Source of the DNA: JAUUZT01 sp964654015
GTDB taxonomy: Bacteria; Chloroflexota; Dehalococcoidia; GIF9; AB-539-J10
DNA length: 33,951 nt
Assembly: GCA_964654015.1 (NCBI GenBank)
Contig: CAZZHQ010000020.1
Location: 1 to 33,951 of the forward strand
Direction: 5' to 3'
Shown here: positions 15,806 to 24,185 of the stretch, piece by piece
How positions within the stretch are numbered: the first letter of the stretch is position 1
How the letters are laid out: each line of letters starts with the position of its first letter
Made by a program: the position numbers and the translations under genes
The notes under the pieces: model-generated
Databases searched by the model: none
The model's input: only the letters and a program-made list of their open reading frames with translations
Told to the model about the DNA's origin: nothing

Positions 15806-15833
15806 ACTGAGTGTAAGAGTTATTATACTCAGT
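15806..15833. promoter_or_regulatory. inverted repeat spanning the -10 region of the recombinase gene
   Basis: ACTGAGT at 15806-15812 and ACTCAGT at 15827-15833 are perfect inverted 7-mers. A TATAAT hexamer on the minus strand (15827-15822) overlaps the edge of the second arm. A protein bound here would block the recombinase promoter. No regulator gene is adjacent. Confidence 0.4.
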
Positions 15834-15887
15834 CTATTTTAGCATAACTAAATTCATTGTCAAACAAAACTACTGGTTTAATTGAAA

Positions 15888-15896
15888 TGCTATAAT
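15888..15896 (+). promoter_or_regulatory. extended -10 promoter of nadE
   Basis: TGCTATAAT matches the extended -10 pattern, 37 bases before the nadE start. No clear -35 is present at 16-18 bases. Confidence 0.5.
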
Positions 15897-15933
15897 CTAC
15901 CAGCAAATACATTAATTAAAGGAAAACTCCAAA

Positions 15934-17568
15934 TTGCCTAGTTTTAAAATTGGCCTTGCTCAAATGAATTCCGTTGTTGGTGACCTGAACGGCAACACTG
16001 AAAGGATTGTTGAGTTTGTCCGCCAGGCCAAATTACTTAAAGTCGATTTGTTAGTTTTTCCTGAGCTGGCCCTTACAGGTTCCCCTCCTGAAAGATTATT
16101 GTTAAAACGACAATTTATTAAAAATAATATTGATTGCCTGCAGCACATAATAGAAAATTCTATGGGAATAGCGCTTATACTGGGATTCGTCGATTACTAT
16201 AATGATTTTGTATATAATTCAGCCGCCGTTGTAATCGATAATAAACTTACTGCTGTATCTCATAAGACTCACCGTTGCAACTTAATGATATCTGATGAAA
16301 TGCAATATTTTGGCGCGGGTAGTGGCTGTCTTCAGACTTTTATCAGAGGACATGGTATAGAAATTGCTATTGGTGAAGATGTTCTGGATTCCTCTGTAGT
16401 GGCGTCAACAGGGTCAGGTATTTTGCCACGTTTGTTGATCAACATTAATGCTAATCCCAATCAAATTCAAGATATCTATATGCAAGAGGATTCTTTTTCA
16501 GCGAAGGCGGCTAATAGCGGAATATACATTGCCTCTGCTAATCTGGTTGGCGCCCAGGATGGCCTCGTATTCGCCGGCGGCAGCTTTATTGTCGGAGCTG
16601 ATGGAAAGACCATAGCTCGTGGAAAGCCGTTTGCGGAAGACATGGTTGTGGCAGATTTGAATTTGGGTGCGTCACAGGTACCAGTAACACTTTTAACTGG
16701 AAGCAAGGAAAAAAGAATCAATAATATTCCGGCAGTCTATAAATCACTTGTTTTGGGTATTAAGGATTATGTAGAAAAGAATGGTTTCTCGAAGGTAGTA
16801 TTAGGATTGTCAGGCGGAATTGATTCAAGTCTGGTAGCAGCTATAGCTGTAGATGCTCTAGGAGCCGAAAATGTGATAGGTGTTTCTATGCCTTCCCGTT
16901 ATTCATCTTTGCATAGCAGAACTGACGTGGAAAAACTCGTTTCTAATATTGGTATAAAACTTGACGTAATTTCTATTGAGAAAGCATTCTGTGCGTTTAT
17001 AGATATACTAAATCTCAACATAGAAAATAATGAGCATGCTATTGCTGAACAGAACTTACAGGCGAGAGTAAGGGCAAACATTCTTTATGCACTATCTAAT
17101 AAATATGGTTGGATGGTACTCTGTTGCAGTAATAAAAGTGAATCAGCGACGGGATATGGAACTCTTTATGGGGACATGGCCGGTGGATTTGCTGTACTTA
17201 AAAATATTTACAAAACAATGATCTTCGAACTGGCAAGTTATAGGAATAGTATTTCAGAAAAGGAAATAATACCTGAAAGTATCATTATTAAAGAACCATC
17301 GGCTGAATTGGCACCAAATCAAAAGGACACTGATTCTCTACCTCCTTATGATGTGTTAGATCCTATCTTACAGGCTTACATGGATAGAAATATTCCGGTA
17401 AATGAAATTGTCGATATGGGCTACGACAATGAATTGGTTAATAAGATTGCATTTTTGGTAGATAGAAGTGAGTATAAACGTCGGCAATCTCCTCCAGGAG
17501 TAATAATATCTTCTGATGATGTTATCGATAGGGGAAGATTACCTATGAGCAATCGCTTTAGAGTTTAA
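15934..17568 (+). CDS. nadE: NAD+ synthetase with degenerate glutaminase domain
   Basis: A 544-residue two-domain NAD+ synthetase (deamido-NAD+ plus ATP and ammonia to NAD+). Residues 1 to about 245 are a nitrilase-type amidase fold; residues from about 265 on are the synthetase, with the PP-loop SGGIDSS at 293-299, and SNKSESATGYGTLYGD later. In the amidase domain the catalytic Glu (FPELALTG, E44) and Lys (SHK, K111) are present. The segment aligned to the nucleophile motif ICED reads IGED, with Gly147 (codon GGT) replacing Cys. The adjacent SASPF-type motif is also altered (NINANPN). The enzyme may therefore use free ammonia. The start is TTG with AAAGGA upstream. It heads a plus-strand run. 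Confidence 0.92.
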   Translation: MPSFKIGLAQMNSVVGDLNGNTERIVEFVRQAKLLKVDLLVFPELALTGSPPERLLLKRQFIKNNIDCLQHIIENSMGIALILGFVDYYNDFVYNSAAVVIDNKLTAVSHKTHRCNLMISDEMQYFGAGSGCLQTFIRGHGIEIAIGEDVLDSSVVASTGSGILPRLLININANPNQIQDIYMQEDSFSAKAANSGIYIASANLVGAQDGLVFAGGSFIVGADGKTIARGKPFAEDMVVADLNLGASQVPVTLLTGSKEKRINNIPAVYKSLVLGIKDYVEKNGFSKVVLGLSGGIDSSLVAAIAVDALGAENVIGVSMPSRYSSLHSRTDVEKLVSNIGIKLDVISIEKAFCAFIDILNLNIENNEHAIAEQNLQARVRANILYALSNKYGWMVLCCSNKSESATGYGTLYGDMAGGFAVLKNIYKTMIFELASYRNSISEKEIIPESIIIKEPSAELAPNQKDTDSLPPYDVLDPILQAYMDRNIPVNEIVDMGYDNELVNKIAFLVDRSEYKRRQSPPGVIISSDDVIDRGRLPMSNRFRV

Positions 17569-17610
17569 CACTGCAGTTCAAATTTGATGATGCAAAAGGA
17601 GGTTTAACAA

Positions 17611-17835
17611 ATGAGGAAAATTGGTGGTCTTTTACTATTGACTGGCATATGTATTCTGGCTGTTTGGGGAATAGTACAATGGTTTCGAGAATTATTCCCT
17701 TCAGTACCCAATTATGTCAGTTTTGCAGTTGTAATAGCTTTCCTTGGATTATGTCTTCTCATAGCCTCTCTTATAAAAGAGAGGATCAAGGATACAAAAG
17801 AAGATAAAAATAAATTTAAGGGGGTAGAGAAATGA
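17611..17835 (+). CDS. small two-helix membrane protein of unknown function
   Basis: A 74-residue protein with two predicted transmembrane helices (about 5-25 and 37-57) and a highly charged Lys/Glu C-terminal tail. A strong AAAAGGAGG precedes the ATG. The stop overlaps the start of the UPF0145 gene as ATGA, so the two are coupled. I recognise no family; the coupling suggests a membrane partner or anchor for the UPF0145 protein. Confidence 0.75.
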   Translation: MRKIGGLLLLTGICILAVWGIVQWFRELFPSVPNYVSFAVVIAFLGLCLLIASLIKERIKDTKEDKNKFKGVEK

Positions 17836-18152
17836 TAGTATGTACTAGTGAACAGATCGTGGGAAAGAGAATAACAAAGACGTTGGGCTTAGTTCGGGGT
17901 AGTACTATCAGAGCCAGAAATGTTGGACGGGATTTTATGGCTGGCTTACGGAATATCGTGGGTGGTGAGATTAAAGACTATACGGTAATGTTGGCTCAGG
18001 CTAGAGAAGAAGCGCTGCAAAGAATGACTGAACAGGCTGAGGAAAAGGGAGCTGATGCGATTGTTTGCCTAAGATTTGTATCAGCGACGGTGTCTTCCGG
18101 AGCGGCTGAGATGGTAGCCTATGGAACGGCAGTAAAAGTGGCGAAGGATTAA
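17832..18152 (+). CDS. UPF0145/YbjQ-family protein
   Basis: A 106-residue protein of the YbjQ (UPF0145) family, a pentameric soluble fold annotated as putative heavy-metal binding. Visible features are IVGKRITKTLGLVRGSTIRARN near the start, the central helix AREEALQRMTEQAEEKGADAI, and the C-terminal strand MVAYGTAVKV, all in the family order. The biochemical role is not established. It overlaps the preceding membrane-protein gene by 4 bases and ends 30 bases before purL. Confidence 0.85.
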   Translation: MIVCTSEQIVGKRITKTLGLVRGSTIRARNVGRDFMAGLRNIVGGEIKDYTVMLAQAREEALQRMTEQAEEKGADAIVCLRFVSATVSSGAAEMVAYGTAVKVAKD

Positions 18153-18182
18153 TCATTTTCATAAAACTAGGAGCAATTATCT

Positions 18183-21047
18183 TTGATATATAGAGTTGAA
18201 ATTTGGCCCAGGGATGATGTCCCCGATGTCAGAGGGCTTGGCCTGGTTAAAGATATACAGGATTTAGGAATAAAGCACGTTACTTCCGTTCGGGTTGTCG
18301 ACGTATACTGGATTGACGCAGAGCTAAGGCCCGGTGAACTTAATATGCTCTGTCAGAAACTTCTTGCTGACCCACTTATACAGAATTATCTTTGTGAACC
18401 CGGCGATATGCTTCAGGACAAAAACAATGAAGATCTCCATACCATTGAAGTTGCCTATAATGCTGGTGTTTCTGACCCGATAGAAGACACCATAATGAAG
18501 GCAACGCTTGATCTCGGGTTGAATAATGTGAGGGCAGTTAGAACAGCCAAACGCTATCTTATTGAAGGCAAGCTTAGTGTAAATCAACTGGAGGTAATCG
18601 GCACTAGACTACTGGTGAACTATAACATCCAGCATATAGTTGATGCCGGAGTTGTTGGATTCCCGCAGAATCCTGAATATATATTCAAGCTGGTATATGT
18701 AGACATTCTGAATACAACTGAATTTGACCGTACGAAGACTGGCCAGTCGTTTGGATTCGATGATACGGAATTCCAGTCTATCATTACATATTTTGATAAA
18801 GAAGGGCGTAATCCAACAGATGTTGAACTGGAGACCATAGCTCAAACCTGGTCTGAACACTGCTGCCATAAGACGTTTGCGGCAAAAATTAACTTTAATG
18901 GTGTACTTATAGACAATTTACTTAGAAATACCATCATAAAGGCAACAAGGGAAATCGATAAACCATGGTGTCTTTCAGTATTCAAAGATAACGCTGGTGT
19001 AATAGAACTGGATGATCAGTGGGCCCTCTGTTTTAAGGTTGAGACCCATAATCATCCATCGGCGGTGGAACCGTATGGTGGAGCCGCAACGGGGATTGGA
19101 GGAGTTGTGCGGGATATTCTTGGAACAGGCCTTGGGGCAAGGCCAATATTGAACACCGATGTATTCTGTTTTGCACCACCTGATTTTCTTTATGATAATT
19201 TACCACCTGGAGTTTTACATCCTCGCCGTGTTTTTAAAGGCGTCCGGGCAGGGGTGGCTGATTATGCTAACCGGCTTGGTATTCCCACTCTTAATGGTGC
19301 TGTATTGTTTGATAATCGTTATGTGTCTAATCCCTTAGTCTTCTGTGGTACGGTGGGATTATTACCTGTGGCGGTATCGCAAATTGGGATGCAGAAGACG
19401 GGCGATCTGATAGTAGTAGTTGGCGGAAAAACTGGCCGTGATGGGATACATGGAGTAACTTTTGCCTCAAAGCAATTAACTGATGAATCAACCAGAGTTT
19501 CCTCCAGCTCAGTTCAAATAGGAAATCCCATTATGGAGAAGAAACTCATTGAGGCCCTATTACGAGCTAGAGATTTGGGATTGTTCTCAAGGATAACCGA
19601 CTGTGGAGGAGGAGGACTTTCATCTGCGATAGGTGAAATGGCTGAGTCAACGGGGGCAAGTGTACAGCTGGATAAAATCCCCTTGAAATATGCAGGATTG
19701 TCATATTCCGAGGTCTGGATATCTGAATCTCAGGAACGAATGCTACTGGCTGTTCCTCCGGAGAAATTTAATGAATTACTGGATGTATTTACTGCTGAAG
19801 ATGTCGAGGCAACTGTTGTTGGCGTGTTCTCCGCAGATCGGAGGCTACAACTCTTTTACAATAATAACAAAGTATGTGACCTGGATATAGACTTTTTGCA
19901 CGAGGGAAGACCGCAAGTACAGAGACAAGCGGTATGGAAGCATTGTAAATTGCCCGAGCCTGATTTTGCGGAACCTGGTTGTTTGGATGATGATTTACTT
20001 CATCTTCTCAGCTCATGGGATATTTGTAGCAAGGAATGGGTAATCCGTCAGTATGATCACGAGGTACAGGGTGCCAGTGTTCTCAAACCATTGGTCGGGA
20101 TAGATAATGACGGCCCTGGTGATGCGGCTATTATAAGGCCTCTTTTGGACAGCGATAAGGGTGTGGTTGTCTCCTGTGGAATAAATCACAAATATGGTGA
20201 GATTGATCCCTACTGGATGGCGGCTTCTGCTATTGATGAGGCTCTAAGGCAGGTCATCGCTGTAGGAGGCAATCTGAATCATGTTGCATTGCTGGATAAT
20301 TTCTGCTGGGGAGATGTTAGCAAACCCGATGTGCTTGGCGCTCTGGTGAGAGCGGCACAGGCTTGTTATGACATGTCTGTTGCGTATCAAACACCTTTTA
20401 TCTCCGGTAAAGATAGTCTTTATAATGAGTACGAATCTGATGGTAAAATAATCTCGATTCCTCATACCTTACTCATTTCTGCCATTGCCGTGATGCAAGA
20501 TGTGAAACGAGCAGTGTCAATGGACTCTAAAACGACAGGTGATTTAATTTATATAGTTGGTACAACTTACAATGAGTTGGGTGGATCTGAGTATTTCAGA
20601 AACCGGGGGTTCATTGGTAATGGCGTGCCTAAAGTTATGGCACATCAGGCTAAAGAACTTATGAATAAACTTAGCGAGGCTACTGCAAAAGGACTAGTTC
20701 AGGCTTGCCACGATTGCAGTGAAGGTGGTATTGGGGTTGCTCTAGCTGAGATGGCTTTCGCTGGAGGCCTGGGGGCCAGCGTTAGAATGGAGTTAATACC
20801 GTTAGGAGAATCAATAAATAGGAATGACTTTATACTCTTTTCGGAATCGAACAGTAGATTTATAGTGGAGGTATCACCAGATAGGAAATCGGAATTTGAA
20901 ACGATTATGAACGGTACAGAAACAACGATGATTGGTAAATTCAACGATACCAAAACATTGGAAATATTTGGACTAAATGGAAAGAAAGTGATTGATACGT
21001 CTATCCAAAAACTCAAGGAAGCTTGGCAAAGACCAATCAGGTGGTAA
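18183..21047 (+). CDS. purL: phosphoribosylformylglycinamidine synthase with tandem N-terminal PurS domains
   Basis: FGAM synthase converts FGAR to FGAM in purine synthesis. The protein is 954 residues; small PurL is usually about 720-750 and large PurL about 1,300. Residues 1-78 match PurS (MIYRVEIWP, then ending KLLADPLIQNY). Residues 86-156 look like a second PurS copy (TIEVAYNAGVSDPIEDTI). The linker motif SEHCCHKTF lies at 224-232 and the ATP site ETHNHPSAVEPYGGAATG at 287-304. No glutaminase domain follows; PurQ is a separate gene 3 bases downstream. Start TTG with AGGAG 9 bases upstream. No separate purS is seen. The layout is intermediate between the small complex and large PurL. Confidence 0.95.
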   Translation: MIYRVEIWPRDDVPDVRGLGLVKDIQDLGIKHVTSVRVVDVYWIDAELRPGELNMLCQKLLADPLIQNYLCEPGDMLQDKNNEDLHTIEVAYNAGVSDPIEDTIMKATLDLGLNNVRAVRTAKRYLIEGKLSVNQLEVIGTRLLVNYNIQHIVDAGVVGFPQNPEYIFKLVYVDILNTTEFDRTKTGQSFGFDDTEFQSIITYFDKEGRNPTDVELETIAQTWSEHCCHKTFAAKINFNGVLIDNLLRNTIIKATREIDKPWCLSVFKDNAGVIELDDQWALCFKVETHNHPSAVEPYGGAATGIGGVVRDILGTGLGARPILNTDVFCFAPPDFLYDNLPPGVLHPRRVFKGVRAGVADYANRLGIPTLNGAVLFDNRYVSNPLVFCGTVGLLPVAVSQIGMQKTGDLIVVVGGKTGRDGIHGVTFASKQLTDESTRVSSSSVQIGNPIMEKKLIEALLRARDLGLFSRITDCGGGGLSSAIGEMAESTGASVQLDKIPLKYAGLSYSEVWISESQERMLLAVPPEKFNELLDVFTAEDVEATVVGVFSADRRLQLFYNNNKVCDLDIDFLHEGRPQVQRQAVWKHCKLPEPDFAEPGCLDDDLLHLLSSWDICSKEWVIRQYDHEVQGASVLKPLVGIDNDGPGDAAIIRPLLDSDKGVVVSCGINHKYGEIDPYWMAASAIDEALRQVIAVGGNLNHVALLDNFCWGDVSKPDVLGALVRAAQACYDMSVAYQTPFISGKDSLYNEYESDGKIISIPHTLLISAIAVMQDVKRAVSMDSKTTGDLIYIVGTTYNELGGSEYFRNRGFIGNGVPKVMAHQAKELMNKLSEATAKGLVQACHDCSEGGIGVALAEMAFAGGLGASVRMELIPLGESINRNDFILFSESNSRFIVEVSPDRKSEFETIMNGTETTMIGKFNDTKTLEIFGLNGKKVIDTSIQKLKEAWQRPIRW

Positions 21048-21050
21048 TAA

Positions 21051-21821
21051 ATGACTGGTGTAAGAGTACTTGTACTGCGTAGCTCAGGTACGAACTGTGA
21101 TAATGAAACAGCCTTTGCTTTTAATGAAGCAGGGGCAACACCATCATTGGTCCATATTGGTGAGTTGATTCATGGTAAAGAAAGTCTTTCTAATTACCAA
21201 ATATTAGTTATACCGGGCGGTTTTACTTACGGAGATGACGTATCGGCGGGTAAAGTGCTGGCCAATGAGCTCAGATTAAGACTCTATAAGGATGTTAATG
21301 ATTTCATAGCTGCGGGTGGATTAATCCTGGGTATTTGTAACGGTTTTCAGGTATTAGTGAAGGCTGGTATTTTACCGGGACCTTTAAATAATTCGCAAAT
21401 GCTTATCACTCTTGCCTCAAATGACTCCGGTAAATTTGAGTGTCGCTGGGTTCATCTGGGAGTGAACCAGGAAAGCCAGTGCGTGTTTACCCAGGGCATT
21501 GAGCATCTATACCTTCCCTCTGCTCACGCTGAAGGTAAGATAATAGTTAGCCCCGGGCTGTTACCGTCGCTAAATGTGGTGCTTAGGTATACTGATGGAA
21601 ATGGAAACAAAGCGCCAGGTTATCCTCATAATCCAAATGGCTCAACAGATAATATCGCTGGTATCTGTGACGATTCAGGTCGTATTTTTGCGTTGATGCC
21701 ACATCCTGAAAGATACATCAGGAAAACTCAACATCCTCAATGGATGAGACGTGGGGCTGATGGATATGGTGACGGTTTTCGGGTTTTCCTGAATGCGGTA
21801 CAGTGGGCTAAGAGCCTGTAA
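21051..21821 (+). CDS. purQ: phosphoribosylformylglycinamidine synthase, glutaminase subunit PurQ
   Basis: A 256-residue class I glutamine amidotransferase that supplies ammonia to PurL. The nucleophile is C96 in LGICNGFQVL, with H218 and E220 in PHPERY completing the triad. VIPGGFTYGDDVSAG at about 53-67 is the PurQ-specific oxyanion-region motif. The length is slightly above bacterial PurQ of Bacillus type (about 227) and nearer archaeal-type PurQ. It begins 3 bases after the purL stop and ends the plus-strand run. Confidence 0.96.
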   Translation: MTGVRVLVLRSSGTNCDNETAFAFNEAGATPSLVHIGELIHGKESLSNYQILVIPGGFTYGDDVSAGKVLANELRLRLYKDVNDFIAAGGLILGICNGFQVLVKAGILPGPLNNSQMLITLASNDSGKFECRWVHLGVNQESQCVFTQGIEHLYLPSAHAEGKIIVSPGLLPSLNVVLRYTDGNGNKAPGYPHNPNGSTDNIAGICDDSGRIFALMPHPERYIRKTQHPQWMRRGADGYGDGFRVFLNAVQWAKSL

Positions 21822-21914
21822 TTTCGCCTTTTATTATAAAATACTCCCTCTAGCCCTGATCACAGTTCCTGGGTGTACAAGTTAACATCGATCTGTTGCC
21901 TGAATTTCGTTATG

Positions 21915-21948
21915 CGAAGAAGGTTGGCTAACCTTTTAGCTTCGTTTT
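21915..21948. terminator. nested hairpin between convergent genes
   Basis: CGAAG at 21915-21919 pairs with CTTCG at 21940-21944. Inside it AAGGTT-GGCT-AACCTT forms a 6-base stem. Reading on the plus strand it is followed by TTTT (21945-21948). It lies after purQ and overlaps the last codons of the convergent zinc-ribbon gene. It could terminate purQ transcription, though the T tract is short. Confidence 0.4.
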
Positions 21949-22161
21949 GCTCATAATGCTAATTTGAATCTCCTGTCCACATTTAGGACACTGAACTTCC
22001 ATTGACAGAGGTTGCTGCATTACTCTCTCCACGAGCGAGGTCATAATTGAATCTATGTTATCTAATCTGAGCTCTAGCATATCGAGCCGTTTATTTATTC
22101 GTTCTGAATCAGACTCCGCATTTATTTGCAAGGATTCGTTTCCGTTTCTGTCTGTAGCCAA
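21928..22161 (-). CDS. small coiled-coil protein with half zinc-ribbon, unknown function
   Basis: A 77-residue protein. Residues about 18-50 form a heptad-patterned helix (RINKRLDMLELRLDNIDSIMTS) likely to be coiled coil. Near the C-terminus CPKCGQ is a zinc-knuckle CxxC; a single CxxC suggests metal binding across a dimer or a redox pair. Start TTG with AGGAG 8 bases upstream supports a real gene, since no other start fits. It is divergent from the EF-Tu-like gene, with 100 bases between them. I recognise no named family. Confidence 0.6.
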   Translation of the reverse strand: MATDRNGNESLQINAESDSERINKRLDMLELRLDNIDSIMTSLVERVMQQPLSMEVQCPKCGQEIQISIMSKTKLKG

Positions 22162-22184
22162 ATTACGAGCTCCTAAAAACTTAT

Positions 22185-22215
22185 TTGTCGATATATTAAC
22201 ATATTGGACTATAAT
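22185..22215 (+). promoter_or_regulatory. probable promoter of the EF-Tu-domain gene
   Basis: TATAAT at 22210-22215 has a TTGTCG hexamer 19 bases upstream. The spacing is longer than ideal. It is 46 bases before the ATG of the EF-Tu-like gene and inside the divergent intergenic region. Confidence 0.4.
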
Positions 22216-22261
22216 TTGTAGGTGGAGTAATCTATTAATGTTAGGGAAAGGAGGTAATATA

Positions 22262-22516
22262 ATGCCAGAGACGAAAATTGGTCAGGTGACAGATTACTTC
22301 GCAAAGCCCGTGGTAGCAGGAATTAAACTGGATGGTGAATTAAATCTAGGAGATTCGATACACATTCTAGGAAGTACTACTGATTTGGTACTTGTCGTCG
22401 AATCAATGCAAATTGACGGTGTTAATATTGCAAAAGGCAATACTGGTGATTTAATTGGCCTTAAAGTTCCTGACCGTGTAAGGCATGGCGATAGTGTTTA
22501 TAAAATTACTGAATAG
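22262..22516 (+). CDS. stand-alone EF-Tu domain-2-like protein
   Basis: An 84-residue protein that corresponds to one beta barrel of translation elongation factors. IGQVTDYFAKPVVAGIKL is the first strand pair, then GDSIHILGSTTD, VESMQIDG and a final KVPDRVRHGDSVYKI. Family members are annotated as translation elongation factor-like proteins and occur in archaea and some bacteria without a GTPase domain; their role is unknown. A very strong AAAGGAGG 7 bases upstream fixes the ATG at 22262. The frame is open for 207 bases upstream, but that part overlaps the divergent gene. The 3' end overlaps ribH, convergently, by 11 bases. Confidence 0.85.
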   Translation: MPETKIGQVTDYFAKPVVAGIKLDGELNLGDSIHILGSTTDLVLVVESMQIDGVNIAKGNTGDLIGLKVPDRVRHGDSVYKITE

Positions 22517-22973
22517 ACTTGATCAAGTTTGCCATTTCGATAGCACTTACCGCCGCTGCAAATCCCCTATTGCCTTCTTTGGCTCCAGCCCTTTGTATGG
22601 CTTGCTCCAGGGTATCCGCAGTAATTATGCCTTGCGTTATCGGTAACCCAATCTCAAGGGATACTTTACTAATTCCTCTATTCACTTCTGAAGCTATGTA
22701 ATCAGAATGTGGAGTGTCTCCTCTAATTATAGCTCCAAGACATATCATGGCGTCATATTGACCGCGTTGGGCCAATTTCTGGGCTGTCAACGGTATTTCG
22801 AAACATCCTGGTGTTCGTGCAATATCGATATTCGTCTCAATAACGCCATGACGTAACAGAGCATCCCTAGCTCCTTCAAGTAATCTGCCTGTTATTAAAT
22901 CATTAAACCGTGAAACGATAATAGCAAATTTTAGATCTTTTCCTGTTAGCATACCTTCATAGTATTTAGCCAT
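22506..22973 (-). CDS. ribH: 6,7-dimethyl-8-ribityllumazine synthase
   Basis: Lumazine synthase joins dihydroxybutanone-4-P with the ribityl pyrimidine, the penultimate riboflavin step. The protein is 155 residues, the usual size. IVSRFNDLITGRLLEGA is the N-terminal substrate loop. TPGCFEIPL corresponds to the family's PGAFEIP. LGAIIRGDTPHSDYI holds the catalytic His, and the tail GNRGFAAAVSAIEM is standard. It overlaps ribBA by 8 bases and is the last gene of the rib set. Confidence 0.96.
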   Translation of the reverse strand: MAKYYEGMLTGKDLKFAIIVSRFNDLITGRLLEGARDALLRHGVIETNIDIARTPGCFEIPLTAQKLAQRGQYDAMICLGAIIRGDTPHSDYIASEVNRGISKVSLEIGLPITQGIITADTLEQAIQRAGAKEGNRGFAAAVSAIEMANLIKSIQ

Positions 22974-24180
22974 CGTTTACTTCCTCCATATCCAAAATGT
23001 GTCCTAGCTTATTTTTCTTAGTTTCAAGATAACGTATATTATAGGAATTAGGTGTGGCTAATAGTGGTACCGTTTCCACAACCTTAAGTCCGTAACTTTC
23101 CAGCCCTACTATCTTCTTGGGATTATTTGTGAGCAGTTTAATATTATGTAAACCTATATCGGCAAGTATTTGAGCTCCAATGCCATAGTCTCTTAAATCT
23201 GCTGGAAATCCTAGTGCAATATTTGCCTCTACAGTATCCATGCCCTGGTCCTGAAGGGCATATGCTTTCAATTTGTTATGTAAACCTATTCCCCGGCCCT
23301 CTTGTCTCATATATAGAAAAACTCCCCGACCCTCTTCGTTTATTTTCTGCATCGCCAGTTCAAACTGTTCACCACAATCACATCTAAGACTTCTAAAGAC
23401 ATCTCCAGTCAGACACTCGCTATGAACACGCACCAAAACTGGCTCCTTACCCGATACATCGCCTTTGACCATTGCTATATGCTCTGTTTTATCTACGCTA
23501 CTTTTGTAAGCCATAACGGTGAATTCGCCATAATTTGTAGGTAATTTTGCTTCAGTTATTTTTTTTACCATTTTTTCGTAGCGCCGACGGTACGTAATCA
23601 GGTCTGAAATAGATATTATTTTTAAATTATGTTTGTTAGCAATTACCTCGAGTTGTGGTAATCGTGCCATGCTCCCGTCGTCATTCATGATTTCACATAT
23701 GACACCAGCAGAGAAAAGCCCAGCCATACGAGCCAAATCTACGATAGCTTCAGTATGTCCAGCCCTTGCAAGTACTCCTCCGTCTTTAGCTCGTATAGGG
23801 AATACATGTCCCGGATGAACTAAATCATCCGCTCCGCTAGTTGGACTGATAATCGTTTTAATAGTTTCCGCTCGATCAAATGCAGATATCCCGGTGGATA
23901 TTTTGTTCTTTGCTTCAATTGAAATAGTAAATGCCGTCCTATGAGGAGAAGTGTTTTCTTGAACCATCATCGGTATTCTTAATTCATCGAGCCTTTGTCC
24001 GCAAATAGGAAGGCATATTAATCCTCTTGCGTGTATAGCCATGAAATTAATAGCGCTGGGAGTGACTCTATCAGCTGCAATAGCAATATCTCCCTCGTTT
24101 TCCCTGTTTTCATCATCAACGATGATGATGAATTTTCCTGCCTTTATATCTTCAATAGCTTCTGCAATATTTGCAAGCAT
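22966..24180 (-). CDS. ribBA: bifunctional 3,4-dihydroxy-2-butanone-4-phosphate synthase / GTP cyclohydrolase II
   Basis: A 404-residue fusion supplying both riboflavin precursors. Residues 1 to about 200 are RibB, with DDENRENEGD near 22-31 for metal binding and RAGHTEA at about 137-143. Residues from about 205 are RibA: HSECLTGDVFRSLRCDC carries the three zinc cysteines, GRGIGLHNK and RDYGIGAQIL form the GTP site. Both halves keep key residues, so both activities are expected. It starts 5 bases after ribE and overlaps ribH. Confidence 0.97.
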   Translation of the reverse strand: MLANIAEAIEDIKAGKFIIIVDDENRENEGDIAIAADRVTPSAINFMAIHARGLICLPICGQRLDELRIPMMVQENTSPHRTAFTISIEAKNKISTGISAFDRAETIKTIISPTSGADDLVHPGHVFPIRAKDGGVLARAGHTEAIVDLARMAGLFSAGVICEIMNDDGSMARLPQLEVIANKHNLKIISISDLITYRRRYEKMVKKITEAKLPTNYGEFTVMAYKSSVDKTEHIAMVKGDVSGKEPVLVRVHSECLTGDVFRSLRCDCGEQFELAMQKINEEGRGVFLYMRQEGRGIGLHNKLKAYALQDQGMDTVEANIALGFPADLRDYGIGAQILADIGLHNIKLLTNNPKKIVGLESYGLKVVETVPLLATPNSYNIRYLETKKNKLGHILDMEEVNDG

Positions 24181-24185
24181 TGTTA

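Noticed and set aside
22055..22261. Upstream extension of the EF-Tu-like gene
   Set aside because: It overlaps the divergent zinc-ribbon gene and the strong ribosome site points to the ATG at 22262.
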